A stretch of 64,000 nt of DNA from Strigamia acuminata. Its lineage: Eukaryota > Arthropoda > Chilopoda > Geophilomorpha > Linotaeniidae. Both the position numbers and the translations under genes were made by a program. The stretch covers positions 32,917,608 to 32,981,607 of the forward strand of contig OX442314.1 of the NCBI GenBank assembly GCA_949358305.1, in the 5' to 3' direction. Below the pieces are notes generated by a model. That model did not search any database and was not told where the DNA came from. It saw nothing but the letters and a program-made list of their open reading frames with translations. Below, in pieces: positions 1 to 9,401 of the stretch (position 1 is its first letter; each line of letters opens with the position of its first letter).

Positions 1-402
1 ATAGTGTGGTAATCTTATCTCGCAGGTTACTCTGCGGAGTTTGACACTGACCAAACGTACTCACGGTAAATTGTCCTTTGTCCTTGGTCAATCCCAGTAT
101 ATTTACTTGGGCCTGATCTTGTAGGACGACGGGTTTACGTGTGTTTCTCGTTTGATGGTTGTGTTGGTTCTGCCCGCTCAGTGCAAGGCACATTCCTTTG
201 CACAAAGCGGGGTTGACAGGTGACCGGAATCACCCAATGGTGGGGTGGACGAGCCATCCCCACTCCCTCAGGGCAGACGCCTGTCCATTGACTAGATGTC
301 AATGCACTGAGGGAAGGGAGACGCGCTTGCGGCTCCCCTTACACCCGAAACGAGGTCACGAGAGAAACTCTTCGTTGACCCCGGTCCAGTCGGGTCACCA
401 CA
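1..402 (-). repeat. 3' LTR, partial (window edge)
   Basis: Identical over 402 bp to 13125-13526. The minus-strand start is TGTGGTGACC, directly after the polypurine tract. About 612 bp of this LTR should lie left of the window. Confidence 0.95.
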
Positions 403-413
403 CTTCCCCCTCC
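403..413 (-). other. Polypurine tract of the retrotransposon
   Basis: The minus strand reads GGAGGGGGAAG, an uninterrupted purine run ending exactly at the LTR start. This is where plus-strand DNA synthesis is primed in LTR elements. Confidence 0.85.
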
Positions 414-438
414 GAGCTCAGACCGTGGGGCTGAGCGA

Positions 439-3204
439 TCACTTCTTTTCTGGGGGACCCGACACTGAGTCCGTCACCTGGGCGTAACTCACTCCAGGGA
501 CAGGCGGTTGAGTGCCGGGTGGCGCGGGTAGATCGCCTACTAGCGCCGAGGACCGATCACGGGGGTCCTCATGCTCCGTAATGAAACATAATGCATGGCC
601 GTCAACTGGCTCATGCGGGGCACGCGTCCTCTCGTGTAACCAAACGCTCGGGATGTAGGCGGAGAAGCCGGTGTTCGTATGCCGGATGGCATTGGCTTCC
701 GCTGGCGTCACTGGCGCACGGTGGGCTCTCAGCAACCTCTGGTGGAAGATGAGGTCTTTAGTCTTCCGGATCTGGTTGTGAAGCCAGATGAAGACCGATT
801 TGCCTTTGTCCCGCTGTGCGAGGATAAACCTCCTGGTCGCCGTTGTCATCGAAAGATGGGGAAACTCGTCGATGATACGCCCATAATAGTCTGGTGGAGG
901 CGGTGCCGGCTTCGGCTTCTGGGTGGCCGTGGGAATTACGGCTTGCGTCGTTGTCGCCGCTCGGGCCGGTGGGGTCCCGGGCGGTGTCGGCTTCGTTTGC
1001 TCGACGGACCTGACGGGTGGCGTTCGGCACAGCAAGCGCTTTGGTTTACCCGCCACTTCGAACAGGGCGGGTCCTTGCGGGGATATCTCCGCAGGCATCG
1101 GTGGCGGAATCGGAACTCCGCTCGTCGGCGAGATCACCATGTCTACATCCTCTGCCGGTTCTTCCGTCTGGACGGTCAAGGCGCGCAGTTGTTGGGTAGG
1201 CGCCGCTGTCCAGGTGGCGGAGGTGTAACGAAACGCCGTGCTTCGCAACTTGTACCCTTCAAATTCTGGGTTTACCACATCCCTGGTTAGCTCGTAGCGA
1301 GTCAACACAGGGTCGGGCAGAATGGAGCTCCACTCTGCGAGGAGTGCACGGGGAACCTGTACACCCTCTCTGTCCACGACAGACCATGCGGCCATCGACT
1401 GACGCCCTTCTCCGAAGAGTGCTGGGGTTAGCAGCTGCATCATGACCTTGGTCAATGATAACTGTAGGCTGCGACGATTCACTGGATTCGATCGCTCTGA
1501 ATCCGCAGTGAAGGCACGCGAGAGCTTACTCATCATCGCGGTTGCCCATTCGATAAAATATCGCTGTGTTTGATCCACACCTCGCAAGGCGGGCGCGGAG
1601 ACTCTTGGGTCTTCCATCACGAAGCGAAACGCTGAGAGCTTGGAGATAGTCGGGTTGGCGGCTTCTCTCGCGAGTCGCGCTTCTTCGTCTCGCCTCTCGA
1701 AGAACAGGGCCGAGGAACCGGGTCGGGGTCGGCTCGGCCTGTAAATGCCGGTCAAATTGGCTCGACATTCCTGCATAATGCTCTGTCCAACGGGGAGAAG
1801 GACTGAGCGGTCGGTGGGTAAATCCGGCGGATCGCTCGAATTCAGCAACGACGGCGGCGGCAGGTTCGGAGGCGGCTGCGTCTTGGTCGGCAGCGTTGGC
1901 GTCGGCAGCGGTGGTGGTGGCTGCGTCGGCGGTGGTGGCGTCTCCGTCGTCTGCACCCCAGTCATGGCGACTTGGGGCGCCGGGAGATGTTGTTCGGAGC
2001 TTGAGGGCTGCACGATGGCGGTTGGCATGCCATCGGGTCGTGGTCGCGAATTTATGTAGTCTGCGAGCCACCTTGCCACCTCGTGTGGGGTCACCATCCC
2101 GTCGGTGACAACACCCATCTTCCTGGCGTGTTTCATCGCGGGATCGAAACGTGTCAGTTTCGTCCGCTTCATCTGAGTCAGAATCTCGCGAAGGTCCCGC
2201 GTATCTGCCGCTGGGACGTTTCGCTCACCTGACTGGCTACCACTTCGTCGACCCGCTCTCTTGGAGATGTAGGCGGGTTCGGGGATGGGACGGCCCCGAG
2301 CTTCGCACCTCGCGAAGTATCGCTCCTTGCGATCTCTTTTCCGCTGCTCGCGATGAGTCAGCGGACGTCTAGAAGTGCTGGGACGAGAGACTCGCTCTTC
2401 GTCACCAGACATCCAAACCTCCTTGCACTCCTTACCGTCTTTAATCTGACGGTTTACGAAAATTCGCGGTCGGGAATACTGCGAAGGGTCACGCACCGTA
2501 CTAGTGGATGGCCCAGCTTCGTTGCCTTCAGTCGTGTTTTGAGTGACACGCTGCTTCTTGGTTGTCACCGGGGAACGCGACTGGCTGTTCCCGGCGCCTT
2601 TGGAGCGCTTGCGCTTCCGCGGGTAGCTGCTCTTGGGCCCCAAAATCCCCAGGTGGTGGAGCTGCCACATCTCGGCTTGGGACGTTAAAATTCCCATCCG
2701 AGGTCTCCACTGGGGCGTACTCTCCCCCAATCGCAGTCTCTCAAACCACAGATGGATATCATCCGCGGTCATCCCCTCGTTTTGGAGGATGCGCTCGGCC
2801 ACTGCCGCAGCGGTATCCACCAGCTGTTGCCTATACTGCTGATAGATGGCCTCACGGGCCTCTTCTGTCTCGGCTGCTCGCCACGCATGCAGCACGTGTT
2901 CCTCCGCCGGGTTGCCAGTGTACTGACTTGACAATCCGGGGTGGAAAATTGGCGATTTCGGGTCATCGTCACGAGCTAACTCTGTGGCGATGCCTTCGCG
3001 CATCCCCTCCGGGAACGTGTCCAGGAGCGTGCAGTCTCGTACCCAACGTCGGGCGATGCATCGGGAATGTAGTATTCGCAGGCGCCAAGGGTCGGCGTCC
3101 TCGCCGAAACATCGTCGGTAAAATTCGGGCAGCGCGCCTCGAAATATCCCGCCACGAGCGATGCAAGCGGGGTCTAATGGTCCCCATGTTTTACGTAATG
3201 CCAT
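439..3204 (-). CDS. Third ORF of the retrotransposon, unknown function (921 aa)
   Basis: Intact ORF on the element's coding strand between pol and the polypurine tract, where env would lie. The first ATG (MALRK) is at 3204; the open frame upstream has no ATG. I see no signal peptide, no transmembrane segment and no furin-like site, so it does not look like an envelope. Visible parts: an N-terminal region rich in Arg, Trp and acidic residues; a basic stretch around residues 195-215 (PRKRKRSKG, TTKKQR); a charged region near 280-330; a long proline-rich tract at about 425-475 (PPPPTQPPPP); a helical-looking region about 520-660; a second proline-rich part and a mixed C-terminus. GC content is clearly higher than in the spacer upstream of it. 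No family recognised. The length and intact frame suggest selection in the element. An accessory nucleic-acid-binding or structural protein is only a guess. Confidence 0.75.
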   Translation of the reverse strand: MALRKTWGPLDPACIARGGIFRGALPEFYRRCFGEDADPWRLRILHSRCIARRWVRDCTLLDTFPEGMREGIATELARDDDPKSPIFHPGLSSQYTGNPAEEHVLHAWRAAETEEAREAIYQQYRQQLVDTAAAVAERILQNEGMTADDIHLWFERLRLGESTPQWRPRMGILTSQAEMWQLHHLGILGPKSSYPRKRKRSKGAGNSQSRSPVTTKKQRVTQNTTEGNEAGPSTSTVRDPSQYSRPRIFVNRQIKDGKECKEVWMSGDEERVSRPSTSRRPLTHREQRKRDRKERYFARCEARGRPIPEPAYISKRAGRRSGSQSGERNVPAADTRDLREILTQMKRTKLTRFDPAMKHARKMGVVTDGMVTPHEVARWLADYINSRPRPDGMPTAIVQPSSSEQHLPAPQVAMTGVQTTETPPPPTQPPPPLPTPTLPTKTQPPPNLPPPSLLNSSDPPDLPTDRSVLLPVGQSIMQECRANLTGIYRPSRPRPGSSALFFERRDEEARLAREAANPTISKLSAFRFVMEDPRVSAPALRGVDQTQRYFIEWATAMMSKLSRAFTADSERSNPVNRRSLQLSLTKVMMQLLTPALFGEGRQSMAAWSVVDREGVQVPRALLAEWSSILPDPVLTRYELTRDVVNPEFEGYKLRSTAFRYTSATWTAAPTQQLRALTVQTEEPAEDVDMVISPTSGVPIPPPMPAEISPQGPALFEVAGKPKRLLCRTPPVRSVEQTKPTPPGTPPARAATTTQAVIPTATQKPKPAPPPPDYYGRIIDEFPHLSMTTATRRFILAQRDKGKSVFIWLHNQIRKTKDLIFHQRLLRAHRAPVTPAEANAIRHTNTGFSAYIPSVWLHERTRAPHEPVDGHALCFITEHEDPRDRSSALVGDLPAPPGTQPPVPGVSYAQVTDSVSGPPEKK

Positions 3205-4629
3205 CTGGAAGGATGGAGAAATAAACAATTACTAAAAAGTTAATATTAAATACGTAGATAAATGGTTGGTTTCGAGGGACGTTGCCGATACGTGCAGCCG
3301 TCCGTCGAGACCGATTCCTGTCTATCGGTGCAAACGTAGGACGAATTGTCCCTCGTCGGATAGAAAAAAGAGAAGTCATCACGTAAAAATCTGTCTCATG
3401 TCCAAAACGCACAGCGAGACGGAATCGAGCCTTTAATCTGGATTCTTATCATCAGATTTTACTTCAAATTAATTCTAACGTTAATTAGGACATTACTAAT
3501 AATTAAATTAATAATTATCAGTCATTCGTAAAAAGAATTCGTCGGGTGTAAATTATTACTAAAATTGCACAATAAACGTGTTTGTCGAAATTTTATTAAA
3601 TAAATAAACCTAATAAAGAATTATTCCGAAGTCGGACTTTGTCTAATTTTTTAAAAGAAGTTAAAGTCAAATTAAATTTATCTAACACATCGAAAAATTC
3701 ATCGTACGAATGTTAAGTTGCATCAATTTGATGCGTCAAATTACTTGTGGAGAAAAATATTCTTTTACAGAATATTCTCCCCTTGTCATAAAATTATTTA
3801 TGGCTCGAGCCCATTGTCTCGCTCGTGACTCATGTCATGAGGAATTTTCGAGACGCGAGGCGACGTGAAGTCTGCGATCGCACCCCGAAAACAACTTAAC
3901 AAGGAAAAAATACGATCGTGTGAGCGATCGCGGTTAATAATTAATTATACGCTATTGTGAGTGCAAAGCACTCATGTCAGGTATTAGTCAAACAAAATTT
4001 CTTCTTCAGCAGCACGGAACTAATTCTCATGTGCCGATGCCGACTTCTACCTGATCGGGTGGGACTTGGTTTACATCGTGGTCCCAGTTTGCCTCGTCCT
4101 CGTGCTCGATGGCAAGCACGTCGTTCTCTTCCTCGTCCATGGCGAGGAGCGCGCACAAAAAGCTCAATCACGATTGAAAAAGGATGATAAAACTATCTCA
4201 AAAACTCGGTAAAAACTCGGTAAAAATGTTAAAAACGAGGATCACGCACGGACGCAGCGATCAGCTGTGAAAAGCGGAAGTCCGTGTGAACACGAGGTAA
4301 TCGCGATGGATTCTGGGTAATATACTCCAGAACCCGGGTGTTTGAGACTAGTGCGCACCTACCCGTGCGCATGTTACGCTACGGGTCTCCTTTGTTTTCA
4401 CTCCCGTGCGCGATTGCTGCTACGGGGTCTTTTGCACGCGGTATTCGACCCGTGCCGATAATTTTGCGACGGGTCCCGCGTTTCCACGCCATCTCGTGAC
4501 GCGAAGTCGACCGATATCCGCTTTGTTGGACTTAGCGAAATTTTCAGAGTCTCGGATTTTGATGGCTAGCGCTGCCGATCGGTCATTTTTTTTTTGTTTT
4601 TCAGCGTCGCCATCGACTCGTAACGTTTT
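3205..4629 (-). other. Non-coding spacer between pol and third ORF
   Basis: AT-rich and without a convincing ORF. It has an imperfect inverted repeat near 3750-3780 (arms around AATATTC/GAATATT). It may carry the leader or splice acceptor of a subgenomic mRNA for the third ORF; I cannot identify one with certainty. Confidence 0.5.
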
Positions 4630-7600
4630 CTACTCCTTTCCTACGACCTTTCCGTCTTTTATAAACGGATTACTTCTACGGGGCCGCAGGTGATGAGTCG
4701 AGACAGGTACGACGTTTTTTGTTTTTAGTGTCTGTACCTCCTCATTATTGTTTTCTTTTTTATCCGTGTTTTTTATGTTTGTTTCAGGAGTTTCTCCTGT
4801 TTCCCCCCCGACCAAAATTGGATCCGGAACGGATTCAACTATCTCGTTTACCGGAGGTGAAGGGGCGTCGAAATACTCCTCGTTGTCACTTGGCGGTGCT
4901 TTTTCCGACTCGCCAGCGAACATATCGACGATTTGGCCGTCAGTTTTAGACTTGACTTGGCCTTTGGCCCACATTTCTTGCGGGAATTCCGGAATGTACG
5001 GAGTTAACTCTCGTACTTGTATCGATTTATGCTCGGTATTGTCCTCGAGCTTACGTAATTTATACGCGTTACCGCCATGCTTGCCGATGATCACATACGG
5101 ACCATCTCTCTTGTCGGCCAAGTTGGCGGTGATTCCTCTCGCTGCATTTGAGAGGGTGTGTGCATCTTTCCACACCAAATCATTGATCTCGAAATTCACG
5201 AATTTTCCACCGCTTTTATCTTGTAAAATGCGGTCGCGCATGTTAAAAATGTGCGCCATCATATGTTTGTATGTGCTCGAAATTGTTTGCTCCAATTTAT
5301 ACACATACTCATGTGGTTTCTCTGGGTCCACCACATTTACCGACTCTGCCACTCGTGGGTCCCAAGGCACTCGTAGCTCTCGGGCGAAGTTGAGGTAGGC
5401 CGGAGAAAAATCTCTCGTCCTCGAGACTGTTGTTCGTATGCTGAACGCGATCTCCCTCAAGTATTCATCCCACCTATTGTGGATGTCAGTGAATATGCTT
5501 AGTGCATATTTAATGTCCCTGTTGAGTCGCTCAACGGGATTTGTTCTAGGATTGTAGGTCGAAGTATGTGACGCCACAATCCCGAATTTTTTACAAAACT
5601 TACCCCAAATTTTCGAGATAAATTGGGGTCCGTTATCGGATATTATTTTACGTGGAAATCCGTAACGTAACGCCACGTCGTAGATACATTCAACGATTTT
5701 CTCTGCTGAAGGTCTAGCGACGGCGTACAACTCGGGCCAACGAGTCGCCACGTCCATTATAACGATAATGTACGCATTTTTATTTCCCGTAATGGGTTTT
5801 GGGCCCATCACATCGACACTTAAACAATCAAAAGGCGCGTAAGGCCCTAAGAAGATAGTTTCGAATGGTGATTTACTCCTCGGCTTGCACGCTTGACATC
5901 GCTGACATTGGTGGACAAAAAGAGCAATATCTTTTTTCATCCCTGTCCAGTGAAACAGCTGTGTAGCACGATAGAGTGTTCTGCTTACTCCCGCATGGCT
6001 CGCAAGCGGGTGCCCGTGTAACAACCACAGCACGCGACCGATTAAGGAAGCAGGTATTACTACCTTTACTGCGGTGTCCGATTCACTCAAGTCATCTTGG
6101 TGATTTGGGTGATGTTTCACCAAAAGGCCGTCATCCAATAGGTAATCTATGGATTCGTGTGCGTAACGACGCTTCTGCCTTCTGGTTAAGTTGGGCGGAT
6201 ATTTTCCTGTCAGTACGAATCTAGCTCTGTCCTGACATTTCTTGTCTACTTTTTGTTGCACAATTATTTCTTCCCTTGTCGGGGGATTGCTTTGCATCTG
6301 CTTGCCGACATGAGCGTGGAAGGCGCTTAGAAGCGGGTCATTTATTCTCCGCTCTAGCTTAAATTCCTTCTTTGCATCTGGGTAATTGTCAGCAGTTGGT
6401 TGGTATAACCGCGTCCAGAATCCACAGAATTTTACATCTGCCGGAGACGCGGTGGGAATTTCATTCATTTTCCTTAAATCCCAACGGTGACAACTCGTAG
6501 GGCAATAAATGATGCGGGAGTCATCCTCGCCATCATCGTCAGCGTCGATTGGATCTGACACTGGTGCCCGTGACAGAGCGTCAGCCACGACGTTATATTT
6601 GCCGGGCTTGTATTGAATGGTCAAGTCGCATGCCATCAGTTCTAACTGCCATCTGGCTAGTCGACCGGCTGGCTCCTTTAATTTCATCAGCCATTGTAAC
6701 GCTTGATGATCTGTGTGGACCACAAATTTGGTATATTCGAGATAATCTCTGAATTTCCTTATGGCCCACACAACTGCCAAACACTCCAACTCTGTGGCGT
6801 TGTAATTTTTTTCAGCGCCTTGGAGTTTGCGACTTATAAACATGCACGGCAGGTCTTGTTCGACTCCGTCGCGCACGTGTGTTTGGAGCAACGCCGCTCC
6901 TAACCCAACTCTGCTGGCGTCCGTATGTAATATGAACGGCCGGTTTAAGTCGGGTAGAGGCATTACGCCGACTTCCGTCAGCATCCTCTTTATCGCATTA
7001 AATGCGATGTTGCACTCATTTGACCATACAAATTCGTTTTCATTCTTCAGGAGGTCGGTAACTGGGGCTGCCACTTCAGCTAGACCCGGTAGCAACCTGC
7101 CGAAGAAGTTTATCATTCCCATAAACCGTTGGACACCTTTAACGTCCTCGGGTGGTGGGAAACGATTAATCGCATCGATTTTTTCGGGGCCAATATCTAA
7201 ACCATTGACTCCAATGCGATAACCCAGGAAGGCAAGCTCCTTTCGACAGAACTTGCTCTTGCCCGGGTGAACGTGTAACCCAGCTTTTGCCAGCCGGGTG
7301 AGCACTTGGTCGATGTGCTCAATGTGCTCTTCGAATGTTTTGGAGGCAATAACTATGTCATCTAGGTATGCCCACACAAACTGATGCAGGATATCACCCA
7401 ATACGCTTTCGATTAGTCTCTGAAAGGTACTGGGAGCGTTCACTAAACCAAATGGCATGACGTTGAACATCAACCGTCCAATTGGCGAGTAAAATGCTGT
7501 TTTTATCTTATCCTCTGGCCTCATCTCAACTTGCCAGTATCCCTTCGACAGATCCATCGTCGTAACCCAAGAAAAGGGGCTAAGCTCTCTCAAAATGGAT

Positions 7601-8323
7601 TCGATAGACGGCATCTGTATGGGATCTATTTCTGTCACCGCGTTTAATGGGCGGTAATCAATGCATAGGCGTGGGTCCGAGCCCGGGCGCATCACGAGCA
7701 CAACTCGCGTCGCGTATTCTCCCTGGGCCTCGGAGACAATGCCACTGTCTAGCATTTCTTGGCACATTTTTTGCACTATTTCACGTTTTTGCGGGTTCAT
7801 TCCCTTATACGCAACTCGTATAGGTTTATTATCCGTCAATTTAATTTCGTGAATAGCCTTATTCGTTCGGCCCGGTTTTTTCGACAGGATCCCCTCATAT
7901 TTAAGTAGGACCCTTCGTAGGGCTGCTGCTTCGTTTAATTCTAAAGCGGCGTCGGCGACAAGCGTTTCCACTACATTGTCCCGTTGCAATTCTGTTACGA
8001 ATGCTTTAAAATCGTAATCTTGAACGAATTTCTTTAGGCCTTTTTCCCACTGTGTCTTGTCGGCCGCTTCTTTTACAAGAGCTGGTGGCACGACAATTGC
8101 GGGTCTTTCCTTATCATTTCTGATATAATTCCAAGATTTCGTTATTGGATTTGGTTGTATTTCCATTGACGCCATGAGGTCTAAGCCCAACAGAAAAATT
8201 CTGTCGCATGTGGGCAGGACCAGGAAAGGGTGCTGTTCTACCCCTCCGAGCCACTCCATGGTCAATAATATAACTCCTTTTGGACGCGCCATTCCGTTGG
8301 CGGTTTTTAGACGTATATTTTTA
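4630..8323 (-). CDS. pol: pol of the retrotransposon: end of protease, RT, RNase H, integrase
   Basis: Long open frame; the first ATG is at 8292 but the frame is open to the MITE boundary. Residues counted from 8292: end of the aspartic protease (FLLGLDLM near 33-40); reverse transcriptase with LCIDYRPLN (209-216), MPFGLVNAPSTF and the active-site YLDD (309-312); RNase H around 440-560 (HTDAS); integrase HHCC zinc finger (HxxxxH then CQRCQAC, near 765-805); integrase core with D (SVDVMGP), D (SDNGPQF) and E (NPVERLN); and a GPY-type module (DGPYVIIGKHGG). Order RT-RNase H-IN is that of Ty3/Gypsy. The polyprotein is cut by the element's own protease; its products copy the RNA and insert the cDNA. 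All catalytic motifs look intact, so the only visible damage is the MITE upstream. Confidence 0.95.
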
Positions 8324-8327
8324 TTAA

Positions 8328-8959
8328 CACTAGAACGGCCAGACCGGTCATTTTGACCGGAACAGCTGTTTAAACAGCTGCAGCAATAAACCCAATGGGT
8401 TTACGGTGCTGCTAATTTGTGACTTTAGCTGATTTATGATGCTTTATGTCATAAATCATCCAAAGTTGAATTTTTCTTAAGAAATAATAAAAAAAAAGTG
8501 AATTGACCTAGAACGGCCGAAACCGGTTAAAATGACCGGTTGAAATCACCTGAACAATACGTGCACCAAACTGCACTAAACGTGCACCAAACGTGCACCA
8601 AACGTGCACAATATGTGCATACAACGTTTTGGCATCAAACTGATTCAGTAACACGCGAAACTTGCGAAGAAAATACCAAAACAAAAATTGATGGCTTTTA
8701 TAAAATCTGATAAAATTAAAAACGGAAATTTAATTTTATCAGGTTTTATAATAACCATCAATTTTTGTTTTGGTATTTTCTTCGCATATTTTGCGTGTTA
8801 TTGAATCAATTTGATGCCAAAACGTTGTTTACACGTATTGTGCACGTATTGTAAAAGTATTTTGCACATTTGGTGCACGTACTGTTCACGTTATTGCAAC
8901 CGGTCATTTTAACCGGTTTCGGCCGTTCTAGGTAGGCCGAAATTCCGGCCGTTCTAGTG
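8328..8959. mobile_element. piggyBac-type MITE inside the protease (632 bp)
   Basis: Bounded by TTAA on both sides (8324-8327, 8960-8963). Terminal inverted repeats are CACTAGAACGGCC and its complement. There is a longer internal inverted repeat (about 8508-8543 against 8896-8935, centred on ACCGGTTAAAATGACCGGTT) and a central foldback around 8665-8790. TTAA duplication is the signature of piggyBac transposition. It holds no transposase, so it is non-autonomous. Insert plus duplicated TTAA is 636 bp, a multiple of three, but stops within the MITE close the pol frame. Confidence 0.9.
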
Positions 8960-8963
8960 TTAA

Positions 8964-9401
8964 CGCCTTTTATCTTATCGGTGAGACCCAATGATGCTAC
9001 TATGTCTTCGGAAACGAACGAGCGATCTGCTCCCGAGTCTAGCAGTCCCATAATTTTTTCACGTTCTATTGTCATGGGCAACATGCATAGGCGGTTGGTG
9101 TATTCGACCGCCACGTTGCACATGAAAACACGAAATTCTTCTGTGTCTTCGACTACTTGAGGTAATTCTTCAAGCAGTAGGTTCGGTTTTTCCGCCTCAG
9201 CCTCAGCGTTTGCGGTAATTACCTGCAAAGCGTTGTTGGCCCTGTCTTGAATTTGGGCGTTAGCTATGTCACTACCCATTTCTTTGACTGGTGGCGGCTT
9301 ATCGAACCCTTTGTTAAACCCCTTCTTATTCATGAATGGCGCAGACGGTCGAGAAGTTATTTCTTCGCCGCCTGCGCTGACTCGTTTTTTGACTCGTTTT
9401 T
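8964..9401 (-). CDS. pol: pol 5' part: gag-pol overlap and aspartic protease N-terminal half
   Basis: Minus-strand frame lying -1 to gag and open from the slippery sites (9402) across the gag stop to the MITE. It contains the retropepsin active-site motif LLDSGADRSF (codons near 9040). An ATG at 9333 exists, but the expected route of expression is ribosomal frameshifting. The frame stops a short way inside the MITE (8806), separating the DSG half of the protease from its C-terminal half; on the far side the same frame resumes. This copy should therefore not make an active protease or pol, unless it is transcribed from a source lacking the MITE. Confidence 0.85.

Noticed and set aside
159-434. 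Small ORF in the LTR (also 13283-13540)
   Set aside because: Repeated only because the LTRs are identical, and on the antisense strand of the element.
679-2688. Several plus-strand ORFs opposite the third ORF of the retrotransposon
   Set aside because: They are GC-rich mirror frames of a single long minus-strand ORF, with low-complexity Gly/Arg translations and no domain.
439-3204. Retroviral envelope
   Set aside because: No signal peptide, transmembrane helix or cleavage site; proline-rich and charged throughout.
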